Under the pieces are notes generated by a model. That model saw only the letters and a program-made list of their open reading frames with translations. It did no database searches and was not told the origin of the DNA. Positions 1-6,490 of a DNA stretch of 7,418 nucleotides are shown here, piece by piece. Every line of letters starts with the position of its first letter. The first letter of the stretch is position 1. A program made the translations under genes and the position numbers. The DNA is from an uncultured Megasphaera sp. (GTDB lineage Bacteria > Bacillota > Negativicutes > Veillonellales > Megasphaeraceae). The DNA lies in NCBI GenBank assembly GCA_900540735.1, contig UQHB01000067.1, positions 1 to 7,418 on the forward strand, read 5' to 3'.

Positions 1-60
1 TACACGAAATCTACTGTGAGTTTTTTAGTTGTCGCACTTTATTTTACAATCTATCGTTTA
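1..60. repeat. Left terminal inverted repeat (probable IS end)
   Basis: Bases 1-55 are the exact reverse complement of 7364-7418. Base 56 differs (g here; the partner strand gives a), and 57-60 match again, so 59 of 60 bases agree. The tract contains a GTTGTCGCACTTTATTTTAC core that resembles, from memory only, ends of IS30-type elements in Firmicutes. No transposase is inside the window, so the body of the element would lie outside. The perfect match stopping at exactly 55 bases is also what a de Bruijn assembly with k=55 produces where a contig meets the same repeat at both ends. Confidence 0.9.
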
Positions 61-64
61 TAAT
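59..64 (+). promoter_or_regulatory. Predicted -10 box (TATAAT) of the LysR gene
   Basis: A perfect TATAAT lies 40 bases before the ATG at 105, straddling the inner edge of the terminal repeat. No good -35 hexamer is seen at 16-18 bases upstream (CACTTT is the nearest). Any -35 would have to come from inside the repeat, so the promoter may be a hybrid of repeat end and native sequence, or the -10 may be fortuitous. Confidence 0.4.
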
Positions 65-104
65 AAAGAAAATATGTAGTAAAACGTCTTAGGAGGTGAA
101 AATC

Positions 105-992
105 ATGTACAATCATCGATTAGAAACATTTATTCAAACGGCTGATGCTGGGAGCTTTTCGAAAGCCGGTGCAGCTATGCACATTACGCCGACGGCCGTA
201 ATTAAACAAATGAATGCCCTCGAAGAAGAATTGGGCGTTACCCTCTTTGTGCGGACCCATCGTGGATTGCGGCTCACGAAAGGCGGCGAATCGTTGTATA
301 AAGACAGTCAGTACTTGATTCAATTTGCTAAAGAAGCTGTCGCTCGAGCCAAAGAAGCAATGGATGTGACGGCCAAGACCATTCGCATTGGCACGTCGCT
401 TATGACACCAGGCCAGTTCATTGTGAAGATTTGGGAGAATATTCGCGACTCCTATGGGGACATGAAATTTCAGCTCATCCCTTTTTCGAATACGCCGGAA
501 AATGCATGGGAAATTTTAGCTCATTTAGGGGAACATATCGACATCGTTGCCGGTATGTATGACGAAGCTTTTTTGGCATCGCGCCAGTGTACCGCCTTTC
601 CTCTCGGCATGGTGCCTCTCTGTTGTGGTGTATCTGTCAATCATCGGTTGGCTGCAAAGCCTGTTCTCACGTGGAATGATTTACGCGGCGAAACTATCTT
701 TCTTATTCAAGCAGGCTGGAATTCCTATATGGATCGGTTGCGCCGTGAAATGACCGTGCATCATCCAGAACTTAAGGTCGTAGATTTCCCATTCTTTAAT
801 TTAGATGTCTTTAATCGTTGCGCTAATGATGAAGGTATCCTCATTGGCATTCAAAACTGGGAACAGACTCATCCGCTCATTAAGATTATTCCTGTGGCCT
901 GGGATTTTGCTGTGCCTTTTGGCATTCTCCATCATCCTGAGCCGTCGCCGCAAGTAGCAATGTTTTTAGAAGCTATAATAAAAAGGTTATAA
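105..992 (+). CDS. LysR-family transcriptional regulator
   Basis: A 295-residue LysR-type regulator, the usual family length. Residues 1-60 form the winged helix-turn-helix: the segment from S17 to L57 has the typical spacing (GSFSKAGAAMHITPTAVIKQ, then ALEEELG and LFVRTHRGLRLT). A linker helix follows to about residue 88, then a periplasmic-binding-like effector domain to the end. The ATG at 105 is chosen because AGGAGG at 91-96 sits 8 bases before it; the upstream GTG at 96 overlaps that site and would add only three residues. The gene is intact. It lies 90 bases upstream of an aldo/keto reductase operon in the same direction, and LysR proteins often control adjacent genes, so it probably regulates that operon. 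Its effector cannot be read from the sequence. Confidence 0.93.
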   Translation: MYNHRLETFIQTADAGSFSKAGAAMHITPTAVIKQMNALEEELGVTLFVRTHRGLRLTKGGESLYKDSQYLIQFAKEAVARAKEAMDVTAKTIRIGTSLMTPGQFIVKIWENIRDSYGDMKFQLIPFSNTPENAWEILAHLGEHIDIVAGMYDEAFLASRQCTAFPLGMVPLCCGVSVNHRLAAKPVLTWNDLRGETIFLIQAGWNSYMDRLRREMTVHHPELKVVDFPFFNLDVFNRCANDEGILIGIQNWEQTHPLIKIIPVAWDFAVPFGILHHPEPSPQVAMFLEAIIKRL

Positions 993-1011
993 CTCGTGAA
1001 ATAAGAGAGAC

Positions 1012-1040
1012 TTCTGTTTCAGCAGCTCCTTTCGTATACT
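1012..1040 (+). promoter_or_regulatory. Possible promoter for the aldo/keto reductase operon
   Basis: TATACT at 1035-1040 is a good -10 box; 17 bases upstream TTCTGT (1012-1017) is a poor -35, as expected of an activator-dependent promoter. A short dyad TGAAA (997-1001) / TTTCA (1017-1021) overlaps the -35 region and could be part of a regulator site, but its spacing is not the classical LysR T-N11-A. Transcription from this -10 would start near 1047, inside the loop of the hairpin described at 1024-1077. Confidence 0.4.
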
Positions 1041-1077
1041 ATAGGCAAGAAATGACTATGGTTTTATGAAAGGAGCT
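1024..1077 (+). promoter_or_regulatory. Inverted repeat covering the AKR ribosome binding site
   Basis: AGCTCCTTTC (1024-1033) and GAAAGGAGCT (1068-1077) are perfect 10-base complements separated by 34 bases. The 3' arm contains the AAAGGAG ribosome site of the gene starting at 1083, and is followed by a run of six T. In a transcript read through from the LysR gene the arm could pair and hide the ribosome site, or act as a weak terminator. A transcript from the internal -10 box would lack the 5' arm and leave the site open. Confidence 0.5.
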
Positions 1078-1082
1078 TTTTT

Positions 1083-2057
1083 ATGAAATATGTAACTTTA
1101 GGAAAAAACATGAACGTCTCGGCCTTGGCCTTTGGCTGTATGGGATTTAGCCATGCCTACGGCGCGCCTACAGATGATGCGGTCGCGATTAAGGTCATGC
1201 AAGCTGCAGTAGAAGAGGGCTACAACTTTTTTGATACAGCTGAAGTATACGGCCCATATGTCAATGAAACCCTCGTTGGTAAAGCCTTGAAGCCTTATCG
1301 GGATAAGGTCGTCATTGCGACGAAATTTGGTGTGCGTCTCGAGCAAGGTACAACTGGTGCCCCCATTCCAGACAGTAATCCAGTTGTTGTACGGAAAGCC
1401 TTAGAAGGGTCGCTCCAACGTCTCGGCGTGGACTGCATCGATTTGTATTACCAACATCGCGTGGACCCAAAAGTTACGCCAGAAGAAATTGCCAGCCTTA
1501 TGGCCGATTTTATTAAAGAAGGAAAGATTCGTGCTTGGGGGATTTCCCAAGTCGATGAAGACTATCTACGGCGAGCCCATGCGGTTTGCCCGGTTACGGC
1601 TATTCAGAATCGTTATTCTATGATGGCACGGCAATATGAATGCCTCTTCCCTGTCCTTGAAGAACTGGGTATTACTTTCGTGGCTTTCTCGCCCTTAGCC
1701 AATGGCTTGTTAAGTGCTGCGTATGGAAAACATGCCACCTTTGCAGCTGGCGATTATCGTAACCATATGCCGCAGTTTACGGCGCAAGCCATGGATGAAA
1801 ATCAAGAGCTATTCCGCTTACTACATGTCTTAAGCGAAACGAAAGGTGCTACGCCGGCGCAGATTTCTCTGGCCTGGATAATGTGCAAAAAGCAGTCTAT
1901 TATTCCCCTCGTTGGGATGCGGAAGGTGTCGCGTCTTAGTGAAAATGCCGGTGCTTGCGATGTTGTGCTCACGGAAGCAGAAGTGGCTGCTATCGATAAA
2001 GCACTAAATAATATGCAGATGTCGAATGTATTTTTAGGCAGTAAGCCTGGTAAATGA
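1083..2057 (+). CDS. Aldo/keto reductase (NADPH-dependent, AKR11/13-like)
   Basis: An intact 324-residue (alpha/beta)8-barrel oxidoreductase expected to reduce aldehydes or ketones in the cytoplasm using NADPH. The catalytic tetrad is visible: D51 and Y56 in the FFDTAEVYGP stretch, K81 in ATKFG, and H125 in LYYQHR. The N-terminal GCMGFS motif and the C-terminal cofactor segment (IIPLVGMRKVSRLSENAGA, near residue 275) match the AKR family that includes many bacterial 'general stress' reductases. Ribosome site AAAGGAG (1069-1075) precedes the ATG by 7 bases. It is the first gene of a probable operon: the next start codon is 24 bases after its TGA. The natural substrate cannot be told; the neighbours (hydrolase, second AKR, alcohol dehydrogenase) suggest detoxification of carbonyl compounds. 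Confidence 0.93.
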   Translation: MKYVTLGKNMNVSALAFGCMGFSHAYGAPTDDAVAIKVMQAAVEEGYNFFDTAEVYGPYVNETLVGKALKPYRDKVVIATKFGVRLEQGTTGAPIPDSNPVVVRKALEGSLQRLGVDCIDLYYQHRVDPKVTPEEIASLMADFIKEGKIRAWGISQVDEDYLRRAHAVCPVTAIQNRYSMMARQYECLFPVLEELGITFVAFSPLANGLLSAAYGKHATFAAGDYRNHMPQFTAQAMDENQELFRLLHVLSETKGATPAQISLAWIMCKKQSIIPLVGMRKVSRLSENAGACDVVLTEAEVAAIDKALNNMQMSNVFLGSKPGK

Positions 2058-2081
2058 TATGGCATGAAAGGAGTTCTTTGT

Positions 2082-3155
2082 ATGAACTATAAATCTCTCG
2101 CCTTGACTATCTTATTCTCCGCTTCTCTTTCTGTAGGAACCTTTGCTTTTGAAAAGCCCGTTACCATTGCGGACCAAGGAAGCTTTTTAGCTGGTGGTAC
2201 AACTGTTACCTCGCAAGGCACGTATGATTTTGCCCATCCTACGAATCCGGCTGGACAAACACTGCATGGCGACCATGCCTATGTATTTTATCAAAAGCCT
2301 GTCCAGGAAAAGAAATACCCTCTCGTCTTTCTCCATGGTGCTGGCCAATCGGCTAAGACTTGGGAAACAACGCCAGATGGACGGGATGGATTTCAAAATA
2401 TATTCCTTAGCCGTGGCTATAGTACGTACTTGATTGACTAGCCGCGCCGCGGCAAAGCTGGGAAAACGACAGTTTCCGGGATTGTTTCTGCGACGCCAGA
2501 TGAAGTGTTCTGGCGAGATAATTTCCGTATGAGCAAAAACGGGAAGTTCTATGATAACGTGCAAATGGATACGAGCGCAGCTAGTGTAGAAGAATTTGAT
2601 CGTCAAGGCACCCCAAACACAGGAGCATACGATGCAAATGTCATTAGTGATGCTGTTGCTAAGGTCTTTGATACGTCTGGAGCTGGTATCCTCGTCACTC
2701 ATTCCCAAGGTGGCGGACCAGGTTGGTTGACAGCTATCAAAACGGATAAGGTCAAAGGAATCGTGGCTTTTGAACCAGGGAGCGGTTTCGTCTTTCCGGA
2801 AGGAGAAGTCCCGGCTCCTATTGAAAATAGCGCGCCTTTTGGAGCGTTAGCTGGCGAAGCCATTCCATTACAAGACTTTATGAAACTGACGAAAATCCCT
2901 ATTGTCATTTACTATGGTGACCATATTGCGACGACCCCGATAACAGATTGGAATGAAGATTCGTGGCGTGCCCGCTTGGCTATGGCTCGTCTTTGGGCGG
3001 ACACGATTAATCGCCATGGCGGCAATGCTAAAGTCGTTCATTTGCCGGAAATAGGTATTTATGGGAATACGCATTTCCCCTTTGCTGATAAAAATAATAT
3101 AGATATTGCGAATCTCATGGAACAATGGCTTCATGAACAGAAATTAGATATATAA
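2082..3155 (+). pseudogene. Secreted alpha/beta hydrolase (esterase-713-like), in-frame TAG
   Basis: One reading frame of 357 codons is interrupted only by TAG at 2439-2441 (codon 120). Both halves belong to one protein of the esterase-713-like alpha/beta hydrolase group. Residues 1-22 are a signal peptide with cleavage likely after TFA. H85-G-A-G is the oxyanion loop, followed by a W..TPDGR motif; codon 207-210 HSQG gives nucleophile S208; E231 in FEPGS is the likely acid; H331 in GNTHFPFADKNN is the likely catalytic histidine. The stop falls in the segment reading YLID-stop-PRRG, where relatives usually have a glutamine, so a single CAG-to-TAG change explains it. The ATG at 2082 is chosen over 2064 because AAAGGAG (2067-2073) precedes it by 8 bases. 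Without readthrough only a 119-residue fragment lacking the nucleophile is made. Confidence 0.85.
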
Positions 3156-3168
3156 GGAGGTAGATAAC

Positions 3169-3902
3169 ATGGAATATATAGCTGTAGGTCAAGGGATTGC
3201 AGAAAGCTCAGTTCCGCGGGAAGATATCTTTTTAACGACAAAGATTTGGATTAGCAATTATGGCTATGAAGGTGCAAAACGTTCTATTGATGAATCGTTA
3301 CGGAAATTGCGGACAGATTACGTTGATTTATTTTTGCTCCATCAGCCCTATGGCGATTATTATGGTGCCTACAGAGCCTTAGAAGAAGCGTATAAAGCAG
3401 GGAAAGTTCGCGGGCTATCGGGGTCAGCAACTTCTATCCTGATAGACTTGCCGATATTGCCTTATATAATGAAATTGCGCCTCATGTCAATCAAGTAGAA
3501 GTCAACGTCTTTCATCAGCAAGTTGATGCACAACAGACGATGGACCAATATCAGGTTGCTATGGAAGCGTGGGCACCTTTTGGCGAAGGCCGCAATGGCA
3601 TGTTTACCAATCCTGTCTTAATGGCACTAGGTGAAGCATATCATAAAAGTGTTGCCCAAATTATTTTACGGTGGCTCTTGCAGCGCGGCATCGTCTCTCT
3701 TGCTAAATCTACGCACGTAGAACGGATGCAAGAAAATATAGATATTTTTGATTTCTCTTTAAATGAAAAAGACATGCAGCAGATTGCCTCTTTAGATGAC
3801 AAGGAAAGCCTCTTCTTTGACCATCGTACACCAGAATCAGTTGCCCTTATTCACCAGCTCGTTGAAGAACGTAAACGCAAAGACCAGCTTGACATGAAAT
3901 AA
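3169..3902 (+). pseudogene. Aldo/keto reductase remnant (AKR5-like), deleted and frameshifted
   Basis: Remains of a 2,5-diketogluconate-reductase-type AKR, normally about 280 residues. An excellent ribosome site (AAGGAGG, 13 bases downstream of the previous gene's stop) and ATG are kept, but after MEYI the protein jumps to the AVGQGIAESSVPRED segment, so about 50-60 residues holding the catalytic Asp and Tyr are gone. K25 (TTKIW) and H58 (LLHQPYGD) remain. At 3409-3413 the sequence CGCGG replaces the expected CGG codon of K-V-R-A-I-G-V: a 2-base CG insertion. The upstream frame then runs to a stop at 3496-3498; the correct frame resumes from 3411 as RAIGVSNFYPDRLADI and continues cleanly to the TAA at 3900-3902 through the MEAWAPFGEGRNG, SVAQIILRWLLQRG and ESLFFDHR motifs. 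It must be non-functional as a reductase. Confidence 0.88.
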
Positions 3903-3960
3903 CTCTAGGATGCTATACTATATAATTAATTAGTATAAATAGATTTCCTCGTGATACAAA

Positions 3961-3993
3961 AACAGACGAAGTGAATTGTTCACTTCGTCTGTT
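3961..3993 (-). terminator. Strong hairpin terminator, mainly for the minus-strand TA operon
   Basis: A perfect 15-base-pair stem (3961-3975 with 3979-3993) closes on a 3-base loop. On the minus strand it is followed by TTTTTG, a good T tract, and it starts 3 bases after the native antitoxin stop codon (3997-3999). On the plus strand it is followed by GCTTTA, so it may also serve weakly as the end of the operon finishing at 3902. Confidence 0.85.
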
Positions 3994-3996
3994 GCT

Positions 3997-4287
3997 TTAT
4001 ACAAATTCGATTTTTAATTGTTTGCCCATACCTTCAGCTAGACGTTTTAAGGTAGCCAAAGAAACGTTTATTTTTCCGTGTTCGATTTTACTAATATCCC
4101 CTTATGTAATACCTGTTTTTTCAGATAATTCTTTTTGCGTCATACCGCTATTTTTTCTGGCATCAATCAAGGCTTGCATCAAGGCAAATTCTGGTTCCAA
4201 CTTGTCATATTCTTCTTTAAAATCAGAATTTTGTAATTGCTCTTGGACATAGCGGTTGAAGTCATATTCTACTTTAGGATGTATCAT
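3997..4287 (-). pseudogene. HigA-type antitoxin (XRE helix-turn-helix), premature stop
   Basis: The gene reads as 96 codons from ATG (4287) to TAA (3997-3999), broken by TAA at 4102-4104 (codon 62). The continuous translation, ALIDARKNSGMTQKELSEKTGI-T-stop-GDISKIEHGKINVSLATLKRLAEGMGKQLKIEF, is a textbook XRE-family HTH as in HigA antitoxins. The stop replaces the conserved glutamine at the start of the recognition helix, most simply CAA to TAA. The 61-residue product would lack the DNA-contact helix. The ribosome site AGGAGG (4295-4300) lies inside the end of the toxin gene, 7 bases before this ATG, and the two genes are 2 bases apart, so the pair was translationally coupled in toxin-first order as in higBA loci. 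Confidence 0.85.
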
Positions 4288-4289
4288 GT

Positions 4290-4637
4290 CTATCCCTCCT
4301 GTTCACGTTGTAAGTAATCCGAACGATAGGATATAGCCTTTTCAATTTCTCTTTTAGGAGTTTTCATGGTTTTCTTGATAAAGCCATGTGTTAATACTGC
4401 TTTATTATCAACCACAAAAAGGTATAAGACGCGACTAATATTACTGCTTTGTTTTACTCGTAGATCAAAGATTCCATCTCCTAAAGGCTTGGAATGAGGC
4501 TCCCGTAAGGTATAGCCATTGTTTTGTAATAACTGAATGGTTCTGATTACTTTAGCTTTCATTTTAATGTCTAGGGAGTTTAAGAATTCTATTACAGGAC
4601 ATGAACCATCTTGTTAATGATACATTGTAACTTGAAT
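4290..4637 (-). pseudogene. HigB/RelE-type toxin (phage Gp49/DUF891-like), N-terminus broken
   Basis: The open part (start ATG at 4562, 90 residues) carries the HigB/Gp49 core: REPHSKPLGDGIFDLRVKQ, SNISRVLYLFVVDN and HGFIKKTMKTPKREIEKA, which in relatives form a ribosome-dependent mRNA interferase fold. The family is usually 110-120 residues, and the missing N-terminus is visible upstream in the same frame: IQVTMYH-stop-QDGSCPVIEFLNSLDIK runs straight into the ATG at 4562. A TAA at 4614-4616 interrupts it, and no ATG stands at the expected start near 4637 (an ATT is there). I therefore call it a pseudogene rather than a 90-residue gene. The ATG at 4562 has no good ribosome site. Loss of the first strand would probably abolish toxicity, fitting the broken antitoxin next to it. 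Confidence 0.78.
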
Positions 4638-4680
4638 GGAGGGCACGAACGTGTTCCCCTTTCTAAATATAGGATATATA

Positions 4681-5334
4681 TTATTTTAAATCAGGTGTTA
4701 CGCCTGTATCAATGCTAATCCACCCGGCTGCGTATGGCGCAATATCGTATTGCTGGAAGATGAAATAGATATGTTTATCTTGGCCAATGTAAAACTCTTG
4801 CGGCCATGTATGAATGCTCCAATCTTTCGGTTCGAATATTGGCAAATTACGTGCTTTGGTCTGTGTTTCAATGAGATTTTGAATATCTGCACTCGACTGA
4901 GCCGGTAAGCGCGACAAGACATCGGCACGGGTCAAGCGATAGCCGTTGTGGTCGAAAGTCAAGCCTTTGACGGTCGTCGACGGATGGGCTGCGCCTTCAG
5001 GCATGATAGATTCGTAGAGGATGACGCTGACCCAATCGTCACCGACGTACCCTACTTCATAGGACACATAGCCTTTAAAAGAGCCCGTTTCATTTAATTT
5101 CCGTACGTAACTTTCAAAAGAAGATACTTCTGTTTCAATAGCGGCGTTCATCCACGATTGCCGCAAAAAGGATGTATCAATAAAGGATGGATATTTGACG
5201 GATACGCAGTCACGCGATGCCGTTTCTTGTTGTACATTGTCTGCTGTTGCTGATAAACCCGGTTGTGCTGCTAAGGCAGCGTTGCCCATGGCAACTGTCG
5301 CGAAGAGAGCAAGTGCTAAGCCTAGTTTTTTCAT
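4681..5334 (-). CDS. Exported DUF3298/RsiV-like protein
   Basis: An intact 217-residue protein of unknown biochemical role. Residues 1-22 form a signal peptide (positively charged start, hydrophobic core, ALA cleavage site), so it is exported. The C-terminal half has the hallmarks of the DUF3298 domain found at the end of the RsiV anti-sigma factor: YRLTRADVL, then a Q-E-F-Y-I strand and YFIFQQYDIAPYAAGWISI. The N-terminal half (VSVKYPSF, then YVSYEVGYVGDDWVSVILY) fits the DUF4163-type partner domain usually found before it. There is no cytoplasmic anti-sigma domain or transmembrane helix, so it is a free periplasmic/secreted version rather than RsiV itself. Ribosome site AAAGGAGGC precedes the ATG by about 8 bases. 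It is divergent from the hydrolase gene at 5546. Confidence 0.85.
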   Translation of the reverse strand: MKKLGLALALFATVAMGNAALAAQPGLSATADNVQQETASRDCVSVKYPSFIDTSFLRQSWMNAAIETEVSSFESYVRKLNETGSFKGYVSYEVGYVGDDWVSVILYESIMPEGAAHPSTTVKGLTFDHNGYRLTRADVLSRLPAQSSADIQNLIETQTKARNLPIFEPKDWSIHTWPQEFYIGQDKHIYFIFQQYDIAPYAAGWISIDTGVTPDLK

Positions 5335-5373
5335 GAAAATGCCTCCTTTGTGAAGCCCTATAATCGTATCTTT

Positions 5374-5382
5374 ATTATATCA
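5374..5382 (-). promoter_or_regulatory. Extended -10 promoter of the DUF3298 gene
   Basis: Read on the minus strand this is TGATATAAT, a consensus extended -10 element (TGN-TATAAT), placed about 40 bases before the ATG at 5334. No good -35 is seen at 17 bases upstream, which extended -10 promoters do not need. Confidence 0.6.
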
Positions 5383-5414
5383 TGATGACCTAGAGAAGAT
5401 ATAGGATTACAGGT

Positions 5415-5445
5415 AAAAAAATTTTTAAAATTTCTGCAAAAAAAG
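5415..5445. promoter_or_regulatory. A/T tract between divergent promoters (possible UP element)
   Basis: Runs of A and T (seven A, five T, four A, then seven A or more) lie directly upstream of the TTGACC -35 box at 5449. Position and composition suit an alpha-CTD-binding UP element or a nucleoid-protein site. This is inferred from composition only. Confidence 0.3.
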
Positions 5446-5448
5446 TTC

Positions 5449-5479
5449 TTGACCGGTAGTTGCTACCGTCCGATATACT
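5449..5479 (+). promoter_or_regulatory. MerR-family-type promoter/operator (19-base spacer with dyad)
   Basis: TTGACC (5449-5454) and TATACT (5474-5479) are separated by 19 bases. A perfect dyad CGGTAG-TTG-CTACCG (5454-5468) fills the spacer, starting at the -35 edge and leaving five bases before the -10. This overlong spacer with an internal dyad offset toward the -35 is the established layout of promoters activated by MerR-family proteins (MerR, ZntR, SoxR, aldehyde-responsive AdhR/NmlR types). No MerR gene lies in the window, so the regulator would act from elsewhere. It drives the hydrolase gene at 5546. Confidence 0.7.
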
Positions 5480-5545
5480 CTGGTTGTACCTAAGAGATAG
5501 ACCTAAGGACACGAGAATGGATGGTATCTTAAGGAGGACAAGACG

Positions 5546-6490
5546 ATGAATGTAAAAAAAAATGTTACTAAAGGATTAATTGTTTCAACGATGCTCATGT
5601 CATTAAGCGCAGGCAGTGCCTTTGCTGTAGATACGCCGCCAGCCAATCCCTTTGGCTTGGTCTATGGCGGGGCGATTACGCAAAATGTAGCCGGACACGT
5701 TCAGATTCATCCTATTCAATATAACTTGAACGGCATTAACATCGCAGCTAATGTCTATACACCTGCTGATTACGACGCGAGCAAGAGTTATGCTGCTATC
5801 GTTGTAGCGCACCCCAACGGCGGCACAAAAGAACAAGTTGCCGGACTCTATGCACAGCGGTTGGCAGAACTTGGCTACGTCACTATTGCCGCAGATGCAG
5901 CCTTCCAAGGTGCTAGCGGCGGTGAACCACGGCACACAGATAAGCCCCAATTCCGGACGGAAGATATTCACGGCATGGCCGATTTTATTTCTACCTATCC
6001 CGGCGTTGATAGTAATCGCCTTGGTGTATTGGGGATTTGCGGTGGCGGCGGCTATACGCTGAATGCAGCAAAATCGGATAAACGCTTCAAAGCAGTGGCG
6101 ACGCTCAGTATGTTCAACACTGACGAAGTACGGCGTAACGGCTACATGAATACACAGAAAGACTCTATTCAAGAACGACTCCATGCTGCATCAGATGCTA
6201 GAGAAAAAGCAACCCTTACAGGTGTTGTAGAAACGTCAGGTAAACTGGATTTTGACGCGATTACAGACGAAAGCCTCGCTAAGATTCCGACAGACTTGTA
6301 CCGCGAAGGCATGCAGTATTACGGTCAAACCACTTATAATCAACAATTTTTAGACGACATAAAGGAGATATTCATTATGAAAACGATTAAAACTAACATG
6401 GTTGCTTTAGCTGTACTCACCATTTTTGGCACTTCCCTTTTTGCTAATGCTGCAGCACCTGTATTTTCGGAAAATGGCGAACCTGTATAA
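5546..6490 (+). pseudogene. Truncated YcjY/DLH-like hydrolase fused to start of another exported protein
   Basis: A 314-codon open frame made of two parts. Residues 1-28 are a signal peptide (AFA cleavage). Residues about 55-270 are an alpha/beta hydrolase of the YcjY/dienelactone-hydrolase type: VVAHPNGGTKEQ after the first strand, a DAAFQGASGGEPR segment, and the nucleophile elbow LGICGGGGY with C165 in place of serine, as in dienelactone hydrolases. Homology fades after the YYG near residue 260, so the late strands with the catalytic acid and histidine are missing. The tail (from codon 278) is the beginning of a different gene that has its own ribosome site. AAGGAGG at 5531-5537 precedes the ATG at 5546. 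The chimera is open but cannot be a complete hydrolase; the fusion itself is probably not a selected protein. Confidence 0.75.
6377..6490 (+). pseudogene. N-terminal remnant of an exported protein (37 codons)
   Basis: AAAGGAG (6361-6367) stands 9 bases before ATG 6377, which opens a 37-residue frame beginning MKTIKTNMVALAVLTIF and containing a clear signal peptide with an ANA-A cleavage region. It ends after FSENGEPV, only about 10 bases before a terminator hairpin. It sits in the same frame as, and is swallowed by, the upstream hydrolase frame. It is most simply the start of a larger periplasmic or secreted protein whose body was deleted. Too little is left to name the family; a genuine 37-residue secreted peptide is a less likely alternative. 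Confidence 0.6.

Noticed and set aside
96..104. GTG at 96 as start of the LysR gene
   Set aside because: It overlaps the AGGAGG ribosome site; the ATG at 105 is ideally spaced and gives the standard family N-terminus.
997..1021. TGAAA-N15-TTTCA dyad as a LysR box
   Set aside because: The arms are only five bases and the spacing does not match T-N11-A; it is kept only as a note in the promoter entry.
2064..2081. ATG at 2064 as start of the esterase
   Set aside because: The ribosome site AAAGGAG lies inside this extension, 8 bases before ATG 2082, which also gives a clean signal peptide.
2187..2708. 173-residue open frame on the minus strand
   Set aside because: It is antisense to the esterase and spans its nonsense codon; it has no family features.
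3916..3938. TATACTA / TAGTATA dyad after the AKR remnant
   Set aside because: It is AT-only, weak in stability and has no T tract; it is probably chance in AT-rich spacer.
2439..4104. Stop-codon reassignment (TAG/TAA as glutamine)
   Set aside because: TAA ends the LysR, esterase, AKR remnant and antitoxin frames at natural C-termini, and only genes with other signs of decay contain internal stops.
3971..4252. 93-residue plus-strand frame across the antitoxin and its terminator
   Set aside because: It overlaps the terminator stem and the XRE antitoxin in antisense; its composition is that of a shadow frame.
4641..4658. Small hairpin GGGCAC-GAAC-GTG-TT-CCC as terminator of the DUF3298 gene
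   Set aside because: The stem is short and bulged, and the T-rich side is on the plus strand, not downstream on the minus strand.
5603..6184. 193-residue open frame on the minus strand
   Set aside because: It is antisense to the hydrolase, has no ribosome site or recognisable domain, and is a codon-bias shadow.
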